Notes: generated by a model not told the origin, from the letters alone. DNA of 35,856 nt from Crocosphaera sp. (GCA_030065735.1 JASJDD010000004.1:1-35856); one strand, 5' to 3'. Counted from the stretch's first letter, positions 23,331-31,908 are shown. Program-made: numbers and translations.

Positions 23331-23792
23331 CTAGTGGAGTTGTTCTAACTGTCTTAAGGCTTCAAATAAACCAATAGCCACACTAACGGAGAGATTTAGG
23401 CTTCTGACTTGGGGGTTAGGCATGGGAATGTAGAGCATTTGGTCACATTGGTTCCTAAATGTGGGGGGAAGTCCTTCTGTTTCGCTGCCAAACACTAACC
23501 AGTCATTTTCTTGAAAAATATAATCTCCGTAACAGGATTTCCCCCTGACACTAAATCCCAGTAATCTCCCTGTTTGTTGTTGCTGAAAGGTCTCAAATTG
23601 ATCCAAATCTGCGTAATAATGAAGCTTGACATGGGGCCAATAATCGAGTCCAGCTCGTTTGAGGTAGCGATCGCTTAATTCAAATCCCAATGGACCTACC
23701 AGATGGAGTTCTGTATTGGTAGCAGCACAAGTTCTGGCGATATTTCCGGTGTTTGGCGGAATTTGAGGATTAACTAAAACGACTCTGGGCAT
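23331..23792 (-). CDS. trmL: tRNA (cytidine/uridine-34-2'-O)-methyltransferase TrmL
   Basis: About 153 residues from the ATG at 23792 (MPRVVLVNPQIPPNTGNIAR). The frame extends to an ATG at 23825, adding 11 residues that are not typical of the family, so I prefer the internal start. It is a small SPOUT methyltransferase with the trefoil-knot SAM-binding segments FGSETEGLPP and YIPMPNPQVRSLNLSVSVAI. The conserved Arg and Asn residues of the N-terminal NTGNIAR motif are present. It 2'-O-methylates the wobble base of tRNA-Leu isoacceptors. Confidence 0.9.
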   Translation of the reverse strand: MPRVVLVNPQIPPNTGNIARTCAATNTELHLVGPLGFELSDRYLKRAGLDYWPHVKLHYYADLDQFETFQQQQTGRLLGFSVRGKSCYGDYIFQENDWLVFGSETEGLPPTFRNQCDQMLYIPMPNPQVRSLNLSVSVAIGLFEALRQLEQLH

Positions 23793-23872
23793 AATGATTG
23801 ATAGTTTTTTTTTATGGATGACCAACTCTGTCCAAAATAATTAAATTTATTAACCAAAATGTCAAAAGAAGT

Positions 23873-25245
23873 CCCCACCTAAAAATACTATCAGAAACAT
23901 CCATATTTTAGGTGGGGGTGCTTCGCGCGTCTTCGACGGGAATTTTGACCAGCAAATAAACCACGAAGTATCCATCTTCTCTTCTCTTCTGCTATACTGT
24001 TATCAGTCGCTCAAGTAAATGATAATGTATAAGGGGTATCGCTATAGAATATATCCTGATACCGAGCAAAAGCAAGCATTAGCGAAAGCTTTTGGTTGCT
24101 GTCGATGGTATTGGAATTATTCTTTAGATTTATGCCAGAAAACATATCTCAAGACAGGTAAGGGTTTGTCAAGGGGTGCTATTCAAGGTTTTTTACCCCG
24201 ACTCAAAAAAGAATATCCTTGGCTAAGTGATGCTTATTCTCAGTGTTTACAAGTTGTAGCCTTAAATCTATCACGAGCTTACCAAAATTTCTTTGATAAA
24301 AGAGCAAAATTACCTCGATTCAAATCAAAGCATGGTAGGCAATCCATGAGTTATCCCGCTAATGTTACGTTTGAAGGGGATTACATCAAACTAAATCGGA
24401 AGATCGGTAAAATTTATTGTCGTCGTCATCGGGATTTTGAGGGAACGATTAAGACAGTTACTATCTCAAAAAACAGTGATGGGAAATACTATGCTTCTGT
24501 CTTAGTTGATGACGGTTTAGATTTGCCAGAAACCTCAACAGAAGGTAAAGCAATAGGAATTGATTTAGGCTTAACCCATTTTGCGATTACCAGTGATGGT
24601 TCTAAATTTGATAATCCTAGACATTTAGCTAAACATCAACGGAACTTAAAGCGTAAGCAACAAAAGTTATCTCGTCAACAAAAGGGAAGTAATACCCGTC
24701 AAAAAGCCAGAAAATTAGTAGCCAAAGTCCATTCTAAAATTTCTAGATGTCGGGAGGATTTTCTGCACAAACTATCCCGTAAGATAGTCAACGAAAACCA
24801 AGTTATTGCTGTAGAAAACCTCAATGTTAAAGGCATGGTTAGAAACCACAATTTAGCCAAAGCTATCAGTGATTGTGGTTGGGGAATGTTCTGTACAATG
24901 CTCAAATACAAGGCAGAAAATGAAGGAAAAATTTATATTGAAGTTGATCGGTTTTTCCCCAGTTCTAAGACTTGTCATGTCTGTCTAAATCGAGTAGGTA
25001 ACTTACCTCTTGATATGAGAAATTGGACTTGTGAACATTGTAAAACTAGCCATGACCGCGACATAAACGCCTCAATAAATATTAGAAATGAAGCCTTACG
25101 GATACTGTCGTTAGGAACTAGCGATACTGCCAATGGAGGGAGTGTAAGACGGCTAGGGGGTAAGATTTCTTGCCTCTTAGACGCAACTCCCAATGAGATT
25201 GGAAGCCCCAACTATAATCTTTGATTTAGTTGGGGTAGTTCACTA
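23873..25245 (+). mobile_element. IS200/IS605-type element carrying only tnpB
   Basis: Left side: a hairpin CCCCACCTAAAA...TTTTAGGTGGGG (23873-23917). Right side: a hairpin with CCCCAAC and GTTGGGG arms (25206-25235), followed by the GGGTAGTTCACTA terminus, also found at the decayed copy ending at 4018. No tnpA (Y1 transposase) is present, so mobility would need a helper in trans. Ends are approximate; the left boundary is inferred from the hairpin. The right end lies inside a dienelactone hydrolase gene. Confidence 0.7.
24019..25224 (+). CDS. tnpB: TnpB RNA-guided nuclease-type protein of IS200/IS605
   Basis: 401 residues, full length and uninterrupted. The N-terminal helix-turn-helix region (YRYRIYPDTEQKQALAKAFG, WYWNYSL) is followed by the split RuvC-like nuclease. 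The catalytic carboxylates are Asp182 in GIDLG, Glu266 in VENLN and the C-terminal DRDINA at about 346-348. A zinc finger, CHVC...CEHC, lies before the last. TnpB proteins use an RNA from the 3' end of their own element (omega RNA) to cut double-stranded DNA and preserve the transposon. Here the 3' end of the gene plus the right-end hairpin would encode that RNA. Start ATG 24019; ATG 24025 is an alternative. Confidence 0.9.
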   Translation: MIMYKGYRYRIYPDTEQKQALAKAFGCCRWYWNYSLDLCQKTYLKTGKGLSRGAIQGFLPRLKKEYPWLSDAYSQCLQVVALNLSRAYQNFFDKRAKLPRFKSKHGRQSMSYPANVTFEGDYIKLNRKIGKIYCRRHRDFEGTIKTVTISKNSDGKYYASVLVDDGLDLPETSTEGKAIGIDLGLTHFAITSDGSKFDNPRHLAKHQRNLKRKQQKLSRQQKGSNTRQKARKLVAKVHSKISRCREDFLHKLSRKIVNENQVIAVENLNVKGMVRNHNLAKAISDCGWGMFCTMLKYKAENEGKIYIEVDRFFPSSKTCHVCLNRVGNLPLDMRNWTCEHCKTSHDRDINASINIRNEALRILSLGTSDTANGGSVRRLGGKISCLLDATPNEIGSPNYNL

Positions 25246-25568
25246 TTATCATTGAGTCCCCACCATTCATGGATCACAATAATCCCAGGTAAAGGGCTAT
25301 CGGTATTGCTCGCAGAGGCAAGATAACCCTTGATAGGTTTCCCTGCTAAGTTGCCATAAGTGACTATTTCTACGTTAACTGTCTCTTCTTCAGAAGGGCC
25401 TTGCGTTAAGATATCTGTAGGAAGGGGCTGTTCCTGATGATGCACTTCCCATATATAATCTGCATAATCATCACTAGGTTGTACAGTTCCATGGCTAGTA
25501 AAAAGATTTGATTGCCAACCAACTACTACCAAAAAAGCTCCTAAAACCAGTGCAATAAATAAGCGCAT
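25212..25568 (-). pseudogene. Dienelactone hydrolase family protein, truncated by the tnpB element
   Basis: The start MRLFIALVLGAFLVVVG is a signal peptide or membrane anchor. The segment VNVEIVTYGNLAGKPIKGYLA and the family hallmark GIIVIHEWWGLND follow (to about residue 107). The frame then enters the IS right end and stops after about 11 foreign codons. The catalytic Cys/Asp/His region that should follow is missing, and no remainder of the gene is found on the other side of the element, where trmL begins within about 50-80 bases. So the 3' half was deleted rather than just separated. Confidence 0.85.
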
Positions 25569-25670
25569 AGATAATATTGATAAAGAACACTTTTAAGTTA
25601 TCATAACTCTTAAAAAGTTGCTTTTTTATAACTTTATCAATTATCCATTATTAATTATCAGTTACTACTT

Positions 25671-27014
25671 TTGACTCAAGAAGATACCCATCTCCAACAA
25701 ACTCGCGCTAGTCTTCAACAAGCCTTATCCTGGTATACTAGCATCCGTCGTCATTGGAATTATCCCCCAAACCCAGAATTACAAGCTGTCGTTAAACCCG
25801 ATTTACAAGCTTTAAAATCTGCCCTAGAAAAGATAGAAAATAATGTCATTAAAATTGCTGCTTTTGGGTTAGTTAGTCGCGGAAAATCAGCCGTGATTAA
25901 TGCCTTGATAGGTCAAAATATTTTTGATAGTGGACCCATTCATGGGGTAACAAAATGGCCGCAATCTGTCCGTTGGACTCCTCCTAATGGTAAAGTCAAA
26001 GTTGAGTTTATTGATACTCCTGGATTAGATGAAATAGAAGGAAAAGAACGGGAAATTATGGCCCGAAATATTGCCGATGAAGCTGACTTTATTTTATTTA
26101 TTATTTCCGAGGATATTACTCGCACTGAATATGAGGCTTTATTAGAGTTAAGAAAAGCGTTTAAACCTATCATTTTAGTCTTTAATAAGATTGATCTCTA
26201 TCCTGATAAAGATGTGCAAGCTATCTATGAACAATTACAGAAAATTGGACGAAGTTCTAACATTGATGAGAGATGTTTGATTGCTGTTGAAGATATTGTT
26301 AGGGTTGCAGCTTCTCCTCAACCCATTCCTATTTTAGTTAAATATCCTGATGGAAAAACAGCCGAAGAATGGCAAACACAATCCCCGAAAATTGATGAAT
26401 TAAGAAACAAAATTTTAACTATCTTAAATCAAGAAGGAAAATCTTTGTTATGTTTAAATGCTTTACAAAAAGCAAAAAAAGCAGAGAACAATATTGCTCA
26501 AAAAACTATCAAAAATCGTCAAGCAGAGGCAGAAGAAATTATTTGGAAATATGTGAAATATAAATCTTTAGGGGTTGCTATTAACCCTATCGGTTTTCTG
26601 GATATAATAGCAGGAAGTCTCACAGATTTAACTTTAATTCGTTCCTTGGCTAAATTATATGGACTACCAATTACTAATCATGAAGCTGGAAAGTTATGGC
26701 GTAAAATTCTTGTAAGTTCTGGTGGTTTATTATTAGGAGAAATTGCTACAGGTTTAATCTTAGGATTAGGAAAAACAGCTTTAGCAGTGTCAAGCTTTAT
26801 TGAAAATCCTGCTATCTTAACCACTTACGGAAGTACCGCTATTTTACAAGGAGGATTAGCTGCTTATGGGACTTATATTATTGGTAAAGCAGCCCAAGAA
26901 TACTTAGAAAAAGGCTGTAGTTGGGGAGATTTAGGACCGAGTATGGTTATTAAAAATATTATTAATCAAATTGATCATAATACGATTATTTATCGACTAC
27001 GAATAGATGAGTGA
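25671..27014 (+). CDS. Dynamin/Era-like GTPase with C-terminal membrane segments (DUF697-like)
   Basis: 447 residues. A GTPase domain begins near residue 60, with G1 GLVSRGKS, the G3 motif DTPGLDE and the G4 motif NKID. The C-terminal third (about 300-430) has hydrophobic stretches (GVAINPIGFLDIIAGSL, SGGLLLGEIATGLILGLG, GGLAAYGTYIIGKAA) like those of cyanobacterial membrane-associated GTPases with a DUF697-type region. It likely acts at a membrane; the exact process is not known. The start is TTG 25671; no in-frame ATG is close, so the start is uncertain. Confidence 0.8.
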   Translation: MTQEDTHLQQTRASLQQALSWYTSIRRHWNYPPNPELQAVVKPDLQALKSALEKIENNVIKIAAFGLVSRGKSAVINALIGQNIFDSGPIHGVTKWPQSVRWTPPNGKVKVEFIDTPGLDEIEGKEREIMARNIADEADFILFIISEDITRTEYEALLELRKAFKPIILVFNKIDLYPDKDVQAIYEQLQKIGRSSNIDERCLIAVEDIVRVAASPQPIPILVKYPDGKTAEEWQTQSPKIDELRNKILTILNQEGKSLLCLNALQKAKKAENNIAQKTIKNRQAEAEEIIWKYVKYKSLGVAINPIGFLDIIAGSLTDLTLIRSLAKLYGLPITNHEAGKLWRKILVSSGGLLLGEIATGLILGLGKTALAVSSFIENPAILTTYGSTAILQGGLAAYGTYIIGKAAQEYLEKGCSWGDLGPSMVIKNIINQIDHNTIIYRLRIDE

Positions 27015-27084
27015 ATTTAATATATTGTTTGAAATTTTGAATATAATTTTTAAGCATTGATCAAGTTTTTTTAATAAAGTATCC

Positions 27085-27138
27085 TCAATCAGTAAAAGGA
27101 AAAGGAACTAAAACAATATCACCTTTTTTAAGAGACAT
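27085..27138 (-). pseudogene. Decapitated MazF/PemK-like toxin, 17 codons
   Basis: Directly after the antitoxin-like gene (TAATG overlap), a frame reads MSLKKGDIVLVPFPFTD and stops. This is the recognisable N-terminal strand of MazF/PemK mRNA interferases (typically about 110 residues). The remaining 90 or so residues cannot be found downstream. Short, but the motif KKGDIVLVPFPFTD is quite specific. Confidence 0.75.
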
Positions 27139-27344
27139 TAAATAGCTTCTCCATCGTTAATAGTATAGATATCTGGTTCATCATCAAGAAAGTCAAAAGA
27201 ATGACTTTTTTCTGCTAAGTTCATAATATCTTTAGTATTCACTTCATGATCATCAAAAAATAATTTTTCTTCAAACATCTTACGTTCTTCTTCAGAAAGA
27301 GATTGAATAATGGTTATTAAAGAGTCAACTAATTTTTGATTCAT
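27138..27344 (-). CDS. Probable antitoxin of a degraded MazF-like module
   Basis: 68 residues, acidic, with a helical N-terminus (MNQKLVDSLITIIQSLSEEERKMFEEKL) and a disordered acidic tail. That composition fits small antitoxins preceding MazF-type toxins. The sequence alone does not name a family; the assignment rests on the overlap with the MazF-like start. Start ATG 27344. It appears intact, so this is another orphan antitoxin candidate. Confidence 0.65.
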   Translation of the reverse strand: MNQKLVDSLITIIQSLSEEERKMFEEKLFFDDHEVNTKDIMNLAEKSHSFDFLDDEPDIYTINDGEAI

Positions 27345-27386
27345 ATTTTATTACCTTATCTATTCGCTTATGTGAATGATAACTTT

Positions 27387-27638
27387 TTATCTATCTTTAC
27401 TCAATAAATATTCTACTGCTCGTTGTAGTTGTTCAGTCCGTTCTCGATCTTTTTGTCTCTCTTCTCGCATTTCTTCAACAAAGCGATCAATTCTCCTATT
27501 TGTTGCAGCACTAATCTCCGCGAGTTCTTTAATATTTTCCTGAATTTTATTCATATTCTGTTCCATTTTGTTCATATTTTGTTCCATTTTTTCCATATTC
27601 GCTTCAATCCGATCTAATCGAGAAGAACGCCACCACAT
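27387..27638 (-). CDS. Small coiled-coil protein, paralogue A
   Basis: 83 residues from ATG 27638 (MWWRSSRLDRIEANMEK), which has a GGAG ribosome binding site at suitable spacing; an upstream ATG would add 14 atypical residues. It is almost all helix with heptad repeats, including MEQNMNK twice in tandem, then ELAEISAATNRRIDRFVEEM and a final EQLQRAVEYLLSKDR. It is a near copy of the gene at 27804-28055 on the same strand. Function unknown; it may form oligomeric coiled coils. Confidence 0.7.
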   Translation of the reverse strand: MWWRSSRLDRIEANMEKMEQNMNKMEQNMNKIQENIKELAEISAATNRRIDRFVEEMREERQKDRERTEQLQRAVEYLLSKDR

Positions 27639-27803
27639 AATAATTATCTCCAAAGTTTTTTTGCTGTTTAAGTATAACATAAAGGAGAATGTTGGTTGAT
27701 AATATAAAATATTAGTTCAATCTGAAATTATGAATATAATCAATAACTCAATTAACTAATAAAATAATAACTTTAGGGGAGCAATATTCATCCGACTAAC
27801 CTA

Positions 27804-28055
27804 TTAACGATCTTTACTTAATAAATATTCTACTGCACGTTGTAATTGTTCAGTGCGTTCTTGTATTTGTTTAGTGATTTCTCGATCTTTTTGTCTCTCT
27901 TCTCGCATTTCTTCAACAAAGCGATCAATTCTTCTATTTGTTGCAGCACTAATTTCAGCTAGTTCTTTAATATTTTGCTGCATTTTGTCCATATTTTGTT
28001 CCATTTTTTCCATATTTGCTTCAATTCTATCTAATCGAGAAGAACGCCACCACAT
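27804..28055 (-). CDS. Small coiled-coil protein, paralogue B
   Basis: 83 residues from ATG 28055, preceded by a good GGAGGT ribosome binding site. It is identical to paralogue A over most of its length. It lacks one N-terminal heptad (MEQNMNK type) present in A but has an extra heptad (ITKQIQE) before the C-terminal helix, so the total length is unchanged. It is likely a recent tandem duplicate, separated by about 165 AT-rich bases. Function unknown. Confidence 0.7.
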   Translation of the reverse strand: MWWRSSRLDRIEANMEKMEQNMDKMQQNIKELAEISAATNRRIDRFVEEMREERQKDREITKQIQERTEQLQRAVEYLLSKDR

Positions 28056-28447
28056 AATAATTACCTCCAAAGTTTTTTATCTTTTAAATAATTTGCATAG
28101 TTTTCGGAAGATCAGCGATCGCTTCAACTATATCAACAGAAGCTAATCACCTGCGACGAAATTAGTAATTAGTAATACATAGCACTATATCTATATTTGA
28201 CCAAGGGTGATTAATTTCCCGACCTGATTCTATTGCTTATTTCTTACAGATTAAGTAATCTTACTCACTGCATCAAAAAAACTTATGTAACTATTTATAA
28301 ACTTTTTAGGATAAGTGATACCATATCTGATATAGAGGAAAACTTAATGATTAAAGAGGAATCAGAGCATAAACACTCATTAGTTTAATTAATCAGAGGG
28401 TCTACAAATTGTAATGAAAAATTCTCTAAGAAAGAGAAAAAAGAATG

Positions 28448-28476
28448 TTAAAAGAGTCTAACTATCGTGATATGAT
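28448..28476 (+). promoter_or_regulatory. Possible rbcL promoter
   Basis: The -10-like TATGAT is close to consensus; the -35-like TTAAAA is weak. Predicted start near 28483, giving a leader of about 158 bases. Confidence 0.35.
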
Positions 28477-28506
28477 AAGGACTCGAAAAGCAGATAAGTG
28501 AATAAA

Positions 28507-28536
28507 CGGTTGGCTACAAGCGACTTTTAGCAACCG
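28507..28536 (+). promoter_or_regulatory. Hairpin in the rbcL leader
   Basis: CGGTTGGCTA pairs with TAGCAACCG (one bulge) around an 11-base loop. It may stabilise the long rbcL 5' untranslated region. Confidence 0.45.
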
Positions 28537-28640
28537 AATAACTTTCTAAAATTTTCTCTATTACTGGTAGGTCAGGGGAAACCGACTTACAAACTGATAA
28601 ATGAGAAATTAACGATGCCCATTCATGGAGGAATAACAAT

Positions 28641-30059
28641 ATGGCACAGGCCACAAAAGCAGGGTTTAATGCCGGCGTTCAGGACTACCGCTTAACCTAC
28701 TACACCCCCGACTATACCCCAAAAGATACCGATCTACTGGCGTGCTTCCGCATGACCCCCCAACCTGGTGTTCCTCCAGAAGAAGCTGGTGCAGCAGTAG
28801 CAGCAGAATCTTCTACGGGAACCTGGACAACGGTTTGGACCGATAACTTAACCGACTTAGATCGTTACAAAGGTCGTTGTTATGATATTGAACCCGTTGC
28901 TAACGAAGATAACCAGTATTTCTGTTTCATTGCTTATCCTTTAGATTTATTTGAAGAAGGATCGGTCACCAACGTTCTCACCTCTTTAGTAGGTAACGTT
29001 TTCGGGTTCAAAGCATTACGGGCATTACGTTTAGAAGATATCCGTTTCCCCGTTGCTTTAATCAAAACCTTCCAAGGACCTCCTCACGGGATCACCGTTG
29101 AACGGGATAAATTAAACAAATATGGTCGTCCCCTCTTAGGTTGTACCATTAAGCCCAAATTAGGCTTATCTGCTAAAAACTACGGACGTGCGGTTTACGA
29201 ATGTTTACGGGGTGGTTTAGACTTCACCAAAGACGACGAAAACATTAACTCTCAGCCCTTCATGCGTTGGCGCGATCGCTTCTTATTCGTACAGGAAGCG
29301 ATTGAGAAATCTCAAGCTGAAACCAACGAAGTTAAGGGTCACTACCTCAACGTCACCGCAGCTACCTGCGAAGAAATGATGAAACGGGCTGAGTTTGCTA
29401 AAGAAATTGGCACCCCCATCGTCATGCACGACTTCTTAACCGGTGGTTTCACCGCTAACACCACCTTAGCTAAGTTCTGTCGTGACAATGGCATCTTATT
29501 ACACATTCACCGTGCCATGCACGCGGTAATTGACCGTCAGAAAAACCACGGTATTCACTTCCGCGTCTTAGCCAAGTGTTTACGTTTATCTGGTGGTGAC
29601 CACCTCCACTCTGGAACCGTTGTGGGTAAATTAGAAGGGGAAAGAGGCATCACCATGGGGTTTGTTGACCTCATGCGCGAAGACTACGTTGAAGAAGATC
29701 GCGCTCGCGGTATTTTCTTCACCCAAGACTACGCTTCTATGCCTGGAACCATGCCTGTTGCCTCTGGTGGTATCCACGTATGGCATATGCCCGCCTTAGT
29801 GGAAATCTTTGGCGATGACTCTTGCTTACAGTTCGGTGGTGGTACTTTAGGACACCCCTGGGGTAACGCTCCTGGTGCAACTGCTAACCGTGTAGCTCTT
29901 GAAGCTTGTATCCAAGCTCGTAACGAAGGTCGTTCCTTATCTGGCGAAGAAGGTAACAAAGTTATCCGCGAAGCTTGTAAGTGGAGTCCTGAGTTGGCCG
30001 CTGCTTGTGAACTCTGGAAAGAAATTAAATTCGAGTTTGAGGCAATGGATACACTCTAA
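28641..30059 (+). CDS. rbcL: Ribulose bisphosphate carboxylase large subunit (form I)
   Basis: 472 residues, full length. The large subunit fixes CO2 onto ribulose 1,5-bisphosphate inside carboxysomes. Landmarks are [24 protein letters not shown]-type GRCYDIEPV, the catalytic [17 protein letters not shown], the carbamylated-lysine motif [23 protein letters not shown], loop 6 [12 protein letters not shown] and the C-terminal FEFEAMDTL. The linked rbcX and rbcS and the sequence fit cyanobacterial form IB. The start ATG 28641 has a strong GGAGG ribosome binding site. Codon use is visibly richer in C-ending codons than in surrounding genes, as expected for a very highly expressed gene. Confidence 0.99.
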   Translation: MAQATKAGFNAGVQDYRLTYYTPDYTPKDTDLLACFRMTPQPGVPPEEAGAAVAAESSTGTWTTVWTDNLTDLDRYKGRCYDIEPVANEDNQYFCFIAYPLDLFEEGSVTNVLTSLVGNVFGFKALRALRLEDIRFPVALIKTFQGPPHGITVERDKLNKYGRPLLGCTIKPKLGLSAKNYGRAVYECLRGGLDFTKDDENINSQPFMRWRDRFLFVQEAIEKSQAETNEVKGHYLNVTAATCEEMMKRAEFAKEIGTPIVMHDFLTGGFTANTTLAKFCRDNGILLHIHRAMHAVIDRQKNHGIHFRVLAKCLRLSGGDHLHSGTVVGKLEGERGITMGFVDLMREDYVEEDRARGIFFTQDYASMPGTMPVASGGIHVWHMPALVEIFGDDSCLQFGGGTLGHPWGNAPGATANRVALEACIQARNEGRSLSGEEGNKVIREACKWSPELAAACELWKEIKFEFEAMDTL

Positions 30060-30140
30060 TTCTGGGATAATTGTTAGCTTTTAGGAATATAAAAGACTAA
30101 AAACTAACAAGTGTGTCCGAGGAGGGACAGGTAGGCATCT

Positions 30141-30539
30141 ATGTATCCCAAAAAAATTGCTAACGACACTGCCGAAGTAATACAAAATTACCTAACTTAT
30201 CAAGCGGTGCGTATGATTCTTGACCAATTATCAGAAACCAACCCCAAACAAGCGATATGGCTGAGGCAATATACGGCATCCCATAATATCCAAAAGGGAG
30301 AACTCTTTATTGAGGGGTTAATGGGTGAAGATAAAGAGTTAGTGATGCGTATTCTTAAAGTGCGAGAATATCTGGCCTCAGAGGTGATGGAATTTATGCC
30401 TCAAATGGTAAGACACCGCATAAGTCAGGCCAATGTAGAACACCGTCGTCAGGTATTGGAGAGGCTTACCAGTTCTTCCTCCGTATCCTCAACATCTTCT
30501 GAGTCAGAGAATAATGACTCAACTTCTAACTGTGACTAA
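30141..30539 (+). CDS. rbcX: Rubisco assembly chaperone RbcX
   Basis: 132 residues. RbcX is a homodimeric helical chaperone that binds the C-terminal tail of RbcL during octamer assembly. The opening MYPKKIANDTAEVIQNYLTYQAVRMI and the later LKVREYLASEVMEFMPQMVR are family hallmarks; the Ser/Thr-rich tail is variable. It sits between rbcL (81-base gap) and rbcS (23-base gap). A GAGGAGG-type ribosome binding site is visible at about 30120-30126, rather far from the ATG. Confidence 0.96.
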   Translation: MYPKKIANDTAEVIQNYLTYQAVRMILDQLSETNPKQAIWLRQYTASHNIQKGELFIEGLMGEDKELVMRILKVREYLASEVMEFMPQMVRHRISQANVEHRRQVLERLTSSSSVSSTSSESENNDSTSNCD

Positions 30540-30562
30540 CTTGAGATAGGAATCAAAAAACA

Positions 30563-30898
30563 ATGAAAACATTACCTAAAGAGCGTCGTTACGAAACCCT
30601 TTCTTATTTACCCCCTTTAACCGACCAACAAATTCTTCTCCAAGTTCAAAATGTGTTGGATCAAGGTATGATTCCTGGGGTTGAGTTTGAAGAAGATCCC
30701 CAACCTCAGAGTCACTTCTGGACGATGTGGAAGTTACCTTTGTTCAGTGCGAGTTCTGCTCAAGAAGTATTAGCTGAAGTGCGTGAATGTCGTTCTGAGT
30801 ATCCTAACGCTTATATTCGTGTGATTGGTTTTGACAATATCAAACAGTGTCAAACCATGAGTTTCATCGTTCATAAGCCCAATAACCGCGGATTCTAA
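30563..30898 (+). CDS. rbcS: Ribulose bisphosphate carboxylase small subunit
   Basis: 111 residues, typical for cyanobacterial RbcS. Landmarks are [42 protein letters not shown] and [20 protein letters not shown]. It assembles with eight large subunits to form the L8S8 enzyme. Last gene of rbcL-rbcX-rbcS, followed by a terminator hairpin. Confidence 0.99.
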   Translation: MKTLPKERRYETLSYLPPLTDQQILLQVQNVLDQGMIPGVEFEEDPQPQSHFWTMWKLPLFSASSAQEVLAEVRECRSEYPNAYIRVIGFDNIKQCQTMSFIVHKPNNRGF

Positions 30899-30932
30899 GT
30901 TGCTTTAAAGCAGTTTGAGCGGTAAATTTTGA

Positions 30933-30966
30933 CCTACCTACAGTTATTGTAGGTAGGCATTTTTGA
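30933..30966 (+). terminator. Rho-independent terminator of the rbc operon
   Basis: CCTACCTACA and TGTAGGTAGG form a perfect 10-bp stem with a 5-base loop, followed by CATTTTTG. It lies 34 bases after the rbcS stop. Confidence 0.85.
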
Positions 30967-30973
30967 TCAAGTA

Positions 30974-31103
30974 ACACCAAATCCGCTTTAGATACCCCCC
31001 TTAACAACTTGATAGATTAACAATTGAAAACCCTCCTGCCTCCTGCCTTCTGCCCCCTGCCTCTTCTCAAGGATAAGATGAGTTCCGGAACCGGATTTGG
31101 TAT
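30974..31103. repeat. MITE-like element, copy 2 (downstream of rbcS)
   Basis: Same ends (ACCAAATCCG and CGGATTTGGTAT), interior CTGCCT heptamers, and length (about 130 bp) as the element at 7056-7186. It lies just after the rbc terminator. Confidence 0.8.
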
Positions 31104-31182
31104 AACCTTTCTCGCTTAGAGAATCGTAGCGAACATTTATACTATGCAGAAAGGCTGCAAAAACTTCTCAAAAGTTATTATC

Positions 31183-31908
31183 TTAATTTTGTAAACGAGA
31201 TTTTTCTGCAACACCAGTAACCAAAGAAAGAACAAACAAAGGTGCAGTAACAGCGCGAAGAACTCTTGAGCCAAGGTTAACAGGAATAAACCCTAAATTC
31301 ACGGCTTCATTGATTTCTTGTTCTGTCCAACCTCCTTCGCATCCTGTGGCAATGATAACAGAATTCGTTATTTCTGGGAGTAGATAAGTTAGTAAATGTT
31401 TCGCTTTTTTCCGTGCTACACAAATATAACAATTTTCATTAGTTTGTGGTATATTTTTTAATGCTTCTAAAAAAGAAATAGGTTCAACAATAGTAGGAAC
31501 GATTTGTCTTTCTGATTGTTCAGTTGCTTCTTTAACAATTTTACGCCAACGTTCCAATTTATGAGAACTGGGTTTTAATAAGGTTCGTTGACTAATAACA
31601 GGAATGATGGTGTTAACCCCTAACTCAGTACAACTACGAATAACCTCATCAAACCCTTTCCCTTTGGGTAAAGCTATCATTAAAGTAACAGTAATGGGTA
31701 ATTCGGTTTGTTCATTTAATTGTTTAATAATTTGACCATTATCATGATTGAATTTGACAAGATAGGTGTTATTTTGACCGTCAATGACAATAAATTGATT
31801 ATCTTCTTTTAAGCGTAAAACATTTTTTAAGTAATGTTTTTGTTCAGGGGTTAGGTTAATAATAGTCCCCTGTTTTTGTATTGGTTCAATAACAATACGA
31901 TACGTCAA
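31183..31908 (-). CDS. rsmE: 16S rRNA (uracil-1498-N3)-methyltransferase RsmE
   Basis: 241 residues. An N-terminal PUA-like domain (LTPEQKHYLKNVLRLKEDNQF) is followed by a SPOUT methyltransferase domain with LMIALPKGKGFDEVIRSCTELGV, SERQIVPTIVEP, the SAM-binding ATGCEGGWTEQEI and LGSRVLRAVTAPL near the knot. RsmE methylates U1498 in helix 44 of 16S rRNA. Start ATG 31908. It lies 11 bases downstream of a small secreted-protein gene on the same strand and may be co-transcribed with it. Confidence 0.92.
   Translation of the reverse strand: MTYRIVIEPIQKQGTIINLTPEQKHYLKNVLRLKEDNQFIVIDGQNNTYLVKFNHDNGQIIKQLNEQTELPITVTLMIALPKGKGFDEVIRSCTELGVNTIIPVISQRTLLKPSSHKLERWRKIVKEATEQSERQIVPTIVEPISFLEALKNIPQTNENCYICVARKKAKHLLTYLLPEITNSVIIATGCEGGWTEQEINEAVNLGFIPVNLGSRVLRAVTAPLFVLSLVTGVAEKSRLQN

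Larger units (their letters stand above)
28071..28640. other. Rubisco operon upstream region, no gene
   Basis: About 570 AT-rich bases with no credible open frame. The distal part adjoins the divergent coiled-coil gene. A possible promoter (TTAAAA 28448-28453, TATGAT 28471-28476, 17-base spacer) and a leader hairpin (28507-28536) are listed separately. It presumably carries the light- and carbon-responsive control of rbcL. Confidence 0.6.

Noticed and set aside
25256-25263. GTCCCCACC just after the tnpB element as a duplicated left end
   Set aside because: It encodes the native hydrolase residues of WWGL on the minus strand, so the resemblance to the left hairpin is coincidental.
28318-28345. 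Third copy of the 130-bp MITE-like element (ATACCATATCTGATATAG)
   Set aside because: Only about 18 bases resemble the left end; interior and right end are absent.
31183-31908. RsmE with RAVTAP in place of the more usual R-T-E-T motif
   Set aside because: From memory this variant is common in cyanobacterial RsmE, and the rest of the protein is intact, so not evidence of inactivity.
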